Origin: Parelaphostrongylus tenuis
Taxonomy: Eukaryota > Nematoda > Chromadorea > Rhabditida > Metastrongylidae
Assembly (NCBI GenBank): GCA_019055375.1
Contig: JAHQIW010007131.1
Location: forward strand, 124,001-188,000
DNA length: 64,000 bases
Direction: 5' to 3'
Under the pieces are notes generated by a model. That model saw only the letters and a program-made list of their open reading frames with translations, did not search any database and was not told the origin of the DNA. Of this stretch, positions 12,076 to 23,900 are shown piece after piece (the first letter of the stretch is position 1; each line of letters opens with the position of its first letter). The translations under genes and the position numbers were made by a program.

Positions 12076-12789
12076 TGTACAAGAGCCCTTACCAGATCAC
12101 ATGACAAGTTGGCTTAAATAATAATGAAAGGATCTATCAAAATTTGAGCATGGTCTTAACAAAACGCTTGAAATGAAGGTATAATGCAGGGTTGGTTTTC
12201 ATGAAAGTTTGATTTCCCATATTTGAAGTTGAATATTTGCCTCGAAAAAAAACACATTTGGCAGGATCCGGTATAGTAAAACAGCGAACAGACACAAACG
12301 GATTCGTACGAATAGGTTCAATTTCAAACCAAGCGAACTTGGTTTTCTACTTAGAAGTCAATAGCCTCCAGGAGTCTCGCTCGAACGCAACGTGGATCAC
12401 ACTACCATCGGCACATGTGCAGTATAGTGCGCATATAAAGTTTAGTGGGTTCCAGACGCCTCTTAGGGCATCATGTACATTTTTTCGATAGCTAGTCGAA
12501 GGGAGATCGAGATAGGAGAGCTAAACGAGAACGTCGTGCACTCAAGAATATACGGAAGAAACCTTTTCAAAAGGAGAGCATTGAACGGTGATTTGACTAA
12601 ATAATTTCATCTCAGTCGTTAAGGTAAATAATGATTAATTCATCATAAATCTCAAAATCGTCCCAAAGGCTGATAGAAATGCTTGTAATTTGGATTTTAG
12701 TAGTGCATACAAAATATTTATTTTTTAGGTACTTTACTGATCCGTCTCCATAGTGTTTTTTTTTTCCACTGTGCGGATCAGTACTTCTA

Positions 12790-13330
12790 GCATTCAATAC
12801 GTTTTTCGTCTTTTTCTTGAACGTCGTAGAACACTAGTTGAGCGAGTCTCTTAGAAATCTCAAGGATAACCTAGTTGGGGAGTTCCATAGAGCGTTCGTT
12901 GTTGACCGCCGGAGAGTACTGGGGTGGAGCTTGGCCCAATTGGCCATGGCGCCCTGCATACAAAATGATAGCATACATATCATTTGTGGCCATAGAAGTC
13001 TCTCCTACAACTCTTACCGCTCATATTTTCTTAGTTCCTTTGTGTTCTTAAAATCGTAGCTTATACAGTATCTATGCAAAAAAAATTTCTTTGAGAGAAC
13101 CCGCGCTGCATCTTCACTATGCGAACCTTTTTATTTCTAGCATTTCATTCATTTTTTCGCATTAATCGCTTGAGAATTCCTTCTTCATAGACGACGTAGA
13201 ATAGTCAGTGGCCAGATCTCCTTCCATTCTCGAGATAGACAAACTGGGGCTTTCCCTAATGCTTTCGTTGACTAATTGCCGTAGAGTGTTGGGAGGACGA
13301 ATCAACAGCCCAGCAAGCATCACTAACCAC
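12790..13330 (-). repeat. Two SINE family B copies
   Basis: Copies at about 12790-12965 and 13140-13330, both minus, share TTTTTCTTGAACGTCGTAGA, the GGGGAGTTCCATAGAGCG-type segment and CGCCGGAGAGTACTGGG. The second is more diverged. Confidence 0.55.
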
Positions 13331-13652
13331 TCCGCCGAACTTCCCGGAAATAAAATGGCAATATTAATAAATACTTAGATGGACAGATGGCCCATCGAGC
13401 CGGACCAAGCATTTCTTTCCATTTGTGGCTAATGACGTGGCGGGCACGGATTTCTTCTTTGACAGCATTCCGTGGCTTTGGACGTTAATGACACGAGATT
13501 TGAATGCGCAGTAGTTTGGAACTTTATCATATAATTCGAAAATACAACCCGTAACATCAAATGATAACGATAAGTAGCAGAGCTCATGATGGTAACAATA
13601 CATAGATCCTATGTGAACCTAATGTCATGGAAAAAAAACCTTTACATCTCTG

Positions 13653-16600
13653 CTATAATACATTCAACGCCTGCATAAAGGTACGGATATTACGAATTAC
13701 TGGATCTGCTCGACCGCCACTAAATAATTCAACATCTAATAACAAGTCTAAGCGTTTTAATTGCTCTTCTACTGCAGCAAGACGACGTTGACCGTCTTGA
13801 CGTCGGTTCATGTCGCTAGAGGCGCGAATCTCCTAGACAGAACGGTGAGGCAAATTTCAAGACGAAGAAGTTCCCGAACAAGATATGAAGATTATACACC
13901 TGAAGAGAAACTTACCATTGCCTCCTTCGGTGTTAAGCCGATCAATGACGAAAGAGTTGAACTATCAATGATGCAAATAAAGCTATCAATGGACACATCC
14001 TGTATAGTGACCTAAACACAAAGAACAGTCCATTGATAACCCAAATATGTCCTGCTGCAGGAAAAGAACCACGAAATCAAATACAAGCATCTATTCGTTG
14101 GCAAACCAACCTTCATGGTCCACAGATCATCAACAATTCGTAAAGGTACAACAATATCCACAACGATACCCTAAAAACTCTTTGTAAATTGGAAAAACAG
14201 GATACCTACAAAAAGCCTACCAACTAGTTGTAATTACACACCCAAGTATATGAGTGATACTGCAAAACCGTCGACCGCAAAAGGGAGTTGAACCAGTCTT
14301 TTAACTATACAAGGGGCGCCTTTTGCCACTACACCACCAAGGCCATCGCTTTATTTCGTTATATACTATCACAGCTGCCAGCAAACAGCCTCTGGAGGGT
14401 TTGGGCGGGTAAGCACATATCGGCATGAAACGCAGTTGAGTTGACAGCCATTGGAGTAGGTCTATACCTATGCGAGAGGCGGCTTCGATGGTGGCAATGG
14501 TAGTAGGCGCCTCCGGTATGAGTGTAACGAAAATTTCAACTTTCAACTGGGGTAAAATGTTTTTGCATAACACTCACCATACTTAAATGTATAAATATAA
14601 CATCGTAACACTGTTATTAGAGCAGTAAAGTAAAGAATTCTTATACTTTCAGCTGTTCTATAAAATCAAAGTTCACCTGTATAGTTCGCCGACATGATCC
14701 TACGGCGAAGCGCATTTGTTTTAATGCATCAGCTATGTACACAACGTTCAAAGCTTGGAACTTCGCCACTATTTCGTCCTCTTGAGACTTCTTCAAATGA
14801 TAAAGATGCAACACACTTCACAATTGTTAGAGGATACTAGAAAAGTTCAAAGAGACAAAGACCTGTGCAGTTTTGAACGCCTCTGAGACGGGTGGTGGAG
14901 TTCTCAACAAAGAAGTAGAGGCAGTCAGGTTACTCAGCTCAGTTGGCTTGATATCTTCCTCATCGTCTAAGTCTACGACTTCAACTTTGACCTCAAAAGT
15001 AGGAACATGACTTGTTATAATTGGGAGGAACGGCCTCCACATTATAGAATAGTGTGTTACCTAGTAAGTTAATATTGCTGTCAAAGTCAGCATACAAAAG
15101 CTCCATTCCAAAAATTGCAGAAAGTAACTACTATTTTTATCCTAAATAAGATGAATCGGACAGGTAATGTTCTCTGAGGACAACTGATGAATGACAGCCG
15201 TTATGCTACTGAAATCGGGAGTCAAGCATAGCACAGAAAGATCACCGACTGGGTTCCATTTCCTTACAGAAAGTCTACAAGGAAAATCCGGTGCCCAGCA
15301 AAATTCCTTGGCGAAGAGGATCCACTGCGCTACTCTTGCACGCGACAGGGAAAAATGAAAGACCTACTGACACCCGCTCGAATCACTTGACGATCAACGG
15401 GACAACATGTGATAGAGAAACTGCTATTTCCACCTGGATTATTTGATCTGTACATTCAGTAGCGAAAGTCATTGCAAACTCTACTGATTGAAATTGCCAG
15501 ATACACATGTCCTTGTCAACCATATAAAAGTGGGTCCATCCCACCGCCCTAAAACTATGACCTACTGACCGTTCGTTTCGAGTGTTTTCTTAGGAGTATG
15601 CTCAATCAAGTTATCTGACAATTACTTTTTGAGCCAACATGTCATGTGATCTTTTATGGGTAACCTACAGAGCCCATTACACGTATTTCGGCCTTGACAG
15701 CCTCGTCAGTTGGACAGTGCTCTTCGTCTTAGCTAATACTGTCGGGGGGATTCCCCTACAGTGAGTCGGCGACGACGTACACTTTACACATGCCGTCAAG
15801 TGTAATGAATCATTAAATCGGCAGTGTTATACACTCGATTGCTCTTGGCTGGTACTGACGAGGCTGTCAAGGCCGTAACACATGTATTGGGCTCTATAAG
15901 TTTCCATGAAAGACCACATGACATGTTATTTCAACAAAAAACACTCGAAACGAACGGTATGATATTTTGTAAATACCAGACAAGAGCAATCGAGTGTACA
16001 ACATTGCAGATCTGATGATTTATTTCACTTGACAGCACGTGTGAATCGTAAGTGGTCGCTCACTCATAGAAAGGGTTAGAGGCCCCCGAAAGGATTGGCT
16101 AAGACGAAGGGTACTGCCCACCGACGACGCTGTCAAGGCCGAAACACGTGTATTGGGCCCTATAAGTAGCCCATGAAAGACCACATGACATGTTGGCTCA
16201 AAAAATAATTATCGAATATGGCCTTCTGAATTCCACAAATCTTCCTTTGGTAAGCGCCGATATGTGCCTATGAGGCCTAACCCTTCAACGGTTCCTTGCT
16301 GACACGGCAGGATATACCGAAGAAAAAGTGGTAACAAAGGGGTGACCTCCATGGTGTAGTAGTAACACGCGCCTTTCGTACGGTGTGGAATGCGGGTCCA
16401 ACTCTCGTCTAATATTCAGCACGTAACTTGCCAAGTCTGCTGAGTGAAGGAGAATTTTAATGTCGATACCCACTACGTTCCCACCGTAGCTGGATTTTTG
16501 AACAATGATGATAACTCCACAACCATAAAAGCACTTCAATTGCCTCCGTGCCGAAAATATAAGCGCTAATGTAAATTTAGAAAAAAAAGTGCCATAGCCT

Positions 16601-19600
16601 TCAGTCTATCGAAATTTCACCTCAGTACAATAGAAGAACTTATACTTCCTGAGCGAATCTTTGTATATACTTATTGATACTTGATCCATTATTTCAAATT
16701 TCGCACTCTCAAGAACGACATAAACTTATTAGTGCATCATGAAAAGAGTAACATTCAATACCTTTTTAACCAGGGCGGGATCCACTGTCACCTCTTCAGA
16801 ACTATTTCGTCTCTGCTCATAAAGAGAACCAGAGTGGAGGTAATTTCGAATTCCTTGAAAAAAATTTGCAGATAATCAGCATTTAACAATAATGAAACAT
16901 CCCATTTTTACTATGATTAACGAGCGGATACTCATTTTTCTTAGCCAAAGCGCGTGTAACGCAGTGGTTAGTGGTGCCCCGCGACACACAGATAGTCGAT
17001 GGTTCCATTTGTGTCCAAGGTTAATCAGGGTTTCCATCGCTCCGGAGTCGGCAAACTGTTACCATACTTGTTTCGAAAGGTTGGCATTAGTGACTCGATA
17101 CAAAGGCAGACCACCAGCGTTATTGTAGAGGCTAGATCTGCACACAGGTATTCCTGACTAGGCTCAACGAAGACGAACGCATGGAACAATCTTCAAGGAT
17201 TGATCAATGCCGAGAGAGTATTATCCATTATAATATTATTGAGCCAATTTCCTGCTCTTCAAATAGCTTGTCATCAAAGCTTCATGAGTTCAACCCACAC
17301 CATCTCCGCATCCTCAAATTAATAGTGTGGATCATAATATATTAGATGGTGGACAGGCGACAAAATACTTCCCCAATTTAGGAAATCGCTTTCGCCATTT
17401 TATGAGGTTGTGACTTGTTCACGGTAAACATCTGAACGCGAATACATGAAAAGGCGAAAACACTAGGCTGTTTCTACACTAGTAAAAGGATAAAAGGATA
17501 AAGCTCTCGACGTTCATCAATCCCTAAGGGATGCGCCATGCATTCTACTTCAATTTCTAGCGTTTGAGGTGATTAAATGCTTATCTGGTCTTTACAGTGA
17601 CTCGCGGTGGCCCCCCGCTGAACCGAGTCAGTGCTGCTTATCCTTCAGACAAGTCTGAGACCTGTCTGGTACCAATTTAGTGACCCCGGAGGGATGAATG
17701 GCTTGGTGAGCCATGAGCGCGAGATCGAATCACTGACCTCGTGTGCGACGCAGAGCACCTCTGACCACTGCGCCACATGCGCTCCTCTACATCAATAAGT
17801 GGATAATATCAAAAATAAGCTGAAGTAGAGGCAGTTTTTATCTCCACTGTTGGTACAACAACAATTCCTTGTATGCGCGGAATGACAAGCGATCATTGGT
17901 TGGCTAAATCCCGAGAAATAAGTCGAGCGTTTTGATTTGATTTTTGCCGATGACTACTGATCGCATAGAAGAGACCAGACCCAAACAAGCATGCTGAACA
18001 CCTTTTCCACATGAAAAAGTTTCCCGCTTGGGTTTGAGATAGGCACCCAACACAATCATAATGAATCAACTCTGAGCAAGCACACTCCATCAAATTCTAT
18101 TCCGACGGCTAACCGGTGATCTTCTCTCGTGCTGCCCAGAAAACAGGAATGTACATTTAGCATGAAACGAATTTGTAAAGAGACTCGTCATAACCGCCCT
18201 CATTGCAGACGCCAGAATTTCCTGCATTCGATTCGTTTCGTCCGACTCGACCTCCAAAAAAACTTCAAAGATTCAACGTACTCCATCGACTGCTGCTTGG
18301 AAACTTCGTCTTCCGGTACTTTCCCGTTTGGTGTCACAGATTTCTAAGGCTATCCCCTATGCTCGACAAGAGTTTTCATAAAGTGTTAGTAATCATTCGA
18401 AAGCTTCAATTTCAAGCTATCCGTGTACATGGTCGGTTTTTGAAAAGACCCTTTTATAACGCTGCAAAATTCAAAACAAGATTTCGTAGATTTCAAAGTA
18501 AGATTAATTTTCACACGCGTATATTTCTTGCCGGACGGAGCCCTTTCTGTGGAGTATGATTAATCATCCGATATCGTAAGATTTACCATTACAATGCTGT
18601 GCTTATTTTCTGAAAAGACCGTTTCTTTATAAATCATCAGGGAAAATAAGATTGTTTCACATGCTTGAGCAAGTGTCTTTGGCCAATTCACGGGCGGTGG
18701 AATGGGGAGTAAGGGCAGATAGGCGCAAACATCGATCGATGGCACTTAAGTGAGGTGTATTTGATTAGGAATTGTTCCTCCGCTGTGGGAAAAATTCCGG
18801 ATTAAACGTCTGACTCTGATACTAGAAGATTCTCTCTATACGTTCATGTGCTTTTCGTGCTTCCAACGAAGTAATAGTTGAATTGCGCGGCTGTAGAAGA
18901 CAACTTTATTTCTACTTTTCAGCATTACAAGAGGGTTTCCAGAAAACCGACCATATATACAGATAGTTAGAGATCCAAGTTTTCTGATGATTACTAACAT
19001 TCTTTATGCAATCTTCTTACCGAGCGTAGGGGATATGTTTGAAAGCCGTGCTACACGGAAATGAACGCATGTTCCTTTTATGATGTAGAATGTTGGTCGA
19101 GACGATTCCCCTTGCAATTTCTGAGGTAGACGAGCTAAGGTGTTCTCATTGGTTATAAAAGAGCGTTGTGATAACGGATCGATCCAGCGTCCTGGTTATC
19201 ACCCCGCTTCCTGATACATAACATCAGTAGCCAATGTGCTATCGTGCTCGCAAATATAGACTACACAATGAAAATCCATTCAAAACATTTGAAAAGCACC
19301 CGTTGAGGCAAATACCTTGATCAAACTCAAATAGGACTAAAAACCTCCATTGCGTAAGAAATGGCTACTGCTGTACTTGTTGGCGTCAGCTCAAAGATCG
19401 ATCAACTAGTTGATAACTTTTACATTGTAACAAATTTTGTTTATCAAACATCTCTGAACAATGGAATGGGAATGAAAGTAAAGCTTTCAATTTATATCAA
19501 TTCAGTAAAACATACATCCTAAAGTGTTGAGCGGTTTGCAAAATATTCTATCTCAGGCGGGAGTTGAACCCACGTTATATCTATACAGGGGATGCGTGCT

Positions 19601-20917
19601 ACCACTACACCACTGAGGCCACCGCTCTACTAACACTCTTTCTTCGATATAGACCATCACAGCTGTCGGTAACCAAATTTTGACGGGTTTTGATCATTGT
19701 TACAGAAGAAACTGTGTCAGCAGAGCGGTGGTCTCGGTGATGTGATGGTAGAACGTGGCCCTGGTATGAGATAGATGCTGGTTCAACTCCCGGCTGGGGT
19801 TTAATGTTTTCTACGTCTATCGATGTTCCCAGATGTACATTAAGAACGTTATACTACTGCTAAAAAGCAGTAAAATAAAATAATTTGTTTAGATCTCACT
19901 AAAGAGATCTGCCTATCAAAGTGTGCCGATGTTTGCTCAACAAAGGCGTCGAACAAACTGAATGGAAAGGCATACCTAATGTTGCGGGACGTCTCAGTAA
20001 AACACGAGAAGCCTCTTTGATACCGACTGTATCCAATTGAGAACTGCACAAAGAAAGAATAGAGGCTGAAAATTCAACACCATAGAAAAGTATATCACAT
20101 TTGAAATTACTGATTCTAAACCAAGAAATCCACAAACTCTTCTCGCTCCCCGCTTCCGACCTGCGGCGTTCTCCATCACTACTGCCACTCTGAGATATAT
20201 CATACGGTGGCGAAGAACTAAAGCTTCCATATTAAAAAGCATGCCAATCAGTGGCAATCAGCAATCACAAGCCTCATAGTCGTTTGCATTCGATCCAGTT
20301 CAGCATCGAAATCCGGTGGGCTTTCCTCTAATGGAATCGGAGACCGACGGCTTCGAACGCCTCGTGAACTCCCTTCTTTAGAATGCATTGGTGATACCTA
20401 GAATCTATGCACAGAAGGATAAAACAACTTTAGTTTAGCTTAGCTAAGGCTTTTTACCTACATACCTGGGCAACTGGTTTCACGGATGTCCGCGAAAAAC
20501 ACTCCGACGATGTTCGAGAGAACCTAAACCTCATTATCGAGCAATTTGACTTCGATCAAATGTCAAGGACATTTGAAAGCTTTCGGGTTATAAGAAGTAC
20601 TTCGACTAACCTTTCCCTTGGCCTAAAGACTCTCAAAGAATCTTCAACATCATCAGGGTCGCTGTGATCTGACTTCGAAACCCCATTGAAGACCTCACTC
20701 GGCTTGTGCATAGTTACTTAATAAAAACATTTATTGAAGAGAAGTAGCGCCTGAATAGAGTCATAGCAGAAAAGACAACAGAACGAAAACTATAGTATAG
20801 GAACAGAACAAGCCTTTCTTAGCACTGCGTTTAGCAGCAACGCCGTTAGTAATGGAATTGTCTTCTATTCTTTTGACGCAATCAGTTTGAATACCATTGA
20901 CAGCACTACTATCTGCT
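13653..20917 (-). CDS. RMI1: RMI1-like exons 8-17: disordered middle and helical C terminus
   Basis: Exons 8-13 encode Ser/Arg/Pro-rich, probably disordered sequence (for example SRRSPIPLEESPPDF and SQSGSSDGERRRSE). Exon 15 carries VKVEVVDLDDEED, a SUMO-acceptor-like VKVE followed by a hydrophobic-acidic stretch of the SUMO-interacting type. Exons 16-17 are helical, with a coiled-coil-like run (RRLAAVEEQLKRLDLLLD), ending at the TAG at 13655-13653. I see no clear second OB fold, which vertebrate RMI1 has at its C terminus. That this part belongs to the same gene as the OB-fold exons rests on continuous phase, not on homology. Confidence 0.65.
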
Positions 20918-23900
20918 CTAAAAGGGAACGAAAACGAATGAAAAGACCAATTCTTACAAAACTTGACATAAAAGTGAATTTGTTTACGAGCCATATAAAC
21001 TCTGCAATTCGATAGAATATGTTAAGCCTATCAAGAGGTCTGAGGACGGTACTTCTAGTGCTATATGTACTTGTAGAGATAAAAAGAAAGGCATGTGCTA
21101 CTGGTGAGGGGTGCGAATAACGCCGAAATATTCTATCAGACCACAGTGTATTTTTCAGTGAGGTCTCAAAATAGTCGATTGAAAGGTTTCGTTACATATG
21201 CTTCGTAATAACCGTAAGCCATGCAATCGGCAATCAATTACTTTGAAAGAGCGCCACATCAGGTGGTCTTTTCACCTGACGTAGAGTGTTATACATCTTC
21301 GGTGCAGCTATTATCATTTGTGGGGGTAAATCGAAACGTATGTGCTAGTTATGAGGACGGCGGGTAACGTTGAAACGTACGTACAGCACTCGAAATGCCG
21401 TAATAGATCTCTTGAAATTTAGACTATATTGAACTTATGCGAGATCTCAAAATAGTCGATTAAAAGGTATATATTCAACACCGTTGAGTGATATGCAAAA
21501 CTTTGGACTTCGACGGGAGTTGAACCAGCGCTTACGCTTTTTGGGGGCCATATTAACTGCGAAACAGTGAGACGCGGTTCAACTCCCACCCGGGGTCCAA
21601 AGTTTTCAATACCATTCAAAATTATTGTATATACAGTTTTAATATCATATCACTGCTAAAAGAAGCGGTCGAACAAAGAATTCTCATTTCAAAAATCGTC
21701 GTCTTTTCATCGAAGGTTGCGCGAAATAAGTATACTTTTCGTCAGATCGACAGTTGTCTTATATGATCAGCCTGCATGATAATCGTCCTCATAGGAGTTG
21801 TTGAACACGACCCTGAGGAAGCCGAGATCACCCAGACGTTAGCCATCTATTTTAAAAAGCAAATATTCCTCTTTCGCGCAACCTTTATTGATAAAGGGAT
21901 ACGTGTAGTCCAAAGAAATCCATGTTTCATCGCTCTTTAACAGTTGCATGACGTTGTAATCAAACATTTGAGTCTGCTAAGCGGTATGCAAAACATTCAA
22001 CCCTGGGCAAGCGTTGAACCGGCGTTTCGCCCACACCGCGAGCGCGTGCTATCACCATACTTCCGAGGCCATCTCTTCGCTAATAACTTCTCTTCTTAAT
22101 GCATCAGTACTCCCAGAAATCAGTCCTTATGTCTTCGTACAACAGTCTATGTCCAACAAAGAATGGTAGCAAAGGAGTGGCATTGGTGATATAGTAGCAG
22201 CACGCGAACGCGGTATGGGTGAAACGCGGAGGGTTCAACTCTCGACTGGGGTCGAATATTTTGCATATTACTCAGCAGCTTTGCGTGCATGAAAAAAAGA
22301 GCAATGGGTGGGAAAGAGAAAGGCGCATGTGAAACTAACACTAATTAATTCAAGGCAAAAATATGTGACTGACTGAAGTGTGCCTAGAAAAATCTTGCCT
22401 TCTGCAATGATCCTCCCTTATATGGCTTTTCGTAACTCTATCCGACGACACAGAAAACCGACTCTGAGTGCTGACCGATTGCTCCCTGAATGCAAGCACT
22501 GCAAGCATTTTGGCACTTTATTATCCATCTTCACAGTGTTTTTCTCAGCGGGTGGATTCCAGTACTTCTCACAATCAGTCCTTTTTTTTTTCGTCTTCTC
22601 CATGAACGTCTCAGAATACCGGCTTAACATATCTCCTTGCAATCACGAGGATAGCCAGGCCGGGGAGTTCCATATGGCGTTCGTTACTGATGACCGTGAA
22701 ATGTTTTTAGGTGAGGATCAGAGCCCATGTTGTGCCATGCGTCACAACCACTCGTTCACAGCTCCGCTCAACCTTCACTATACAAATTCACATCTGTTAC
22801 TTTATTGTTCAAGTCCCCGATTGAACTACACAATTTCTTCAATGGTTTTTCAGTGGACAAATGGTACTTCTGACATTCAATCGCTTTTTCGTCTTTCTCA
22901 TGAACGTTTTAGAATGCTGGTTCGGCGCATCTCCTTGCAATCTTCAGGTTAGCCAGGATGAGGAATTCCACAAGGCGTTTGTTGCTGAATGCCAGAGAGT
23001 GTTGGGATGTGGGGTTCGGCCCCAAGCGCGCGACGATGTGCATCACAACCACTGGGCCACGGCGTCCCGAAATCCAAGCAAATTTAGGGAAAATCCCACA
23101 ACAGCCGGCTGTGAGTGAGGCGTACAGAAATTCTTTCAATTTTACCGCTCTTAGCGAAAGACCTTCCAACTCAAGCGCTGATTGCACCCACGTTTCACCC
23201 ATACCGCGGATGCGTGATACTACTTACATCAGCGAGACCACCACTCGTTACGACTCTTCCTTTGATCACGTAGCATCCTTGGATATTTTTTTTTTCTTAT
23301 TTGCACATAAACATCAGCAAAAATTTACTGTGCGCAGACCGGTACTCTCTCGCAAATGAAAGGATCTGAAGTCCTGATCTACATCAATGGTCGAGAATTA
23401 AAGTTGTCGTTCTATACGCCAGGCTATCCACGATAAGGTGAGCCCAACACATAACGAGCTTTGACGAGAACCGATGGACAAGAGTCGTTACTGACTGGAT
23501 TCCTCAGGATGCCAAGAGCACCATAGGAAGACCACCACCCCGGTGGTCCCTGATTTCTCCACGAGAAGCCTTACAGAAGGATATGATGGTCAATGAATCG
23601 CTGGAGACAGGAGGAACATAGAGATACTCTTGCACGTGATAGGGAAAAATGGAAGTATTACAGGTGCCGCTCGCGTAACTCGACAATCAATGAAACGACA
23701 GGTGATACAGATGATAGTAATTCTTCTAGAATTCAGTACATCGCCTCACATTCGTCGCTCCGAAGGTTTTCGCACATTTCGCGTCTTGCTTCAACTGCTC
23801 TTTGAGAATTTCAGTTCTTTCGTTGATGTCATACAATTCCGACCGAGCATACCTTGCAGTCATAGCGATATCCAGGCTAGGACACTCCCGGGTGGTTGCA

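Larger units (their letters stand above)
11590..12185. mobile_element. Hammerhead-family element, palindromic double copy
   Basis: Two units lie head to head. The left copy (minus) has its hammerhead at 11639-11682 and the right copy (plus) at 12033-12075. The junction near 11930 shares TTATTATTTGAGCCAACTTG. A transcript would fold into a hairpin of several hundred bp. Confidence 0.8.
15560..16215. mobile_element. Hammerhead-family element with three motifs
   Basis: A left unit on minus and two partial units on plus carry hammerhead motifs at 15672-15715, 15849-15891 and 16115-16158, each with one or more changes. Stem II here is GGC...GCC rather than the GUC...GAC of other copies, so this is a subfamily. 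It lies in an intron of the RMI1-like gene. Confidence 0.75.

Noticed and set aside
12237..12491. 84-codon plus-strand frame
   Set aside because: No splice context, no recognisable motif, and next to a hammerhead-family repeat; probably chance.
17893..18093. 66-codon minus frame inside the RMI1-like gene
   Set aside because: No exon with the required phases could be cut from it, and the chain is complete without it.
18203..18559. 118-codon plus-strand frame
   Set aside because: Falls in and beside fold-back family D; basic, low-complexity translation without splice support.
19900..19975. Longer version of RMI1-like exon 13 (to CTTTA/GTGAGA)
   Set aside because: Leaves phase 2, which no downstream exon accepts; the GTATGC donor at 19976 joins exon 14 exactly.
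22380..22952. 190-codon plus-strand frame
   Set aside because: It runs across SINE family B copies and reads against them; no homology seen.
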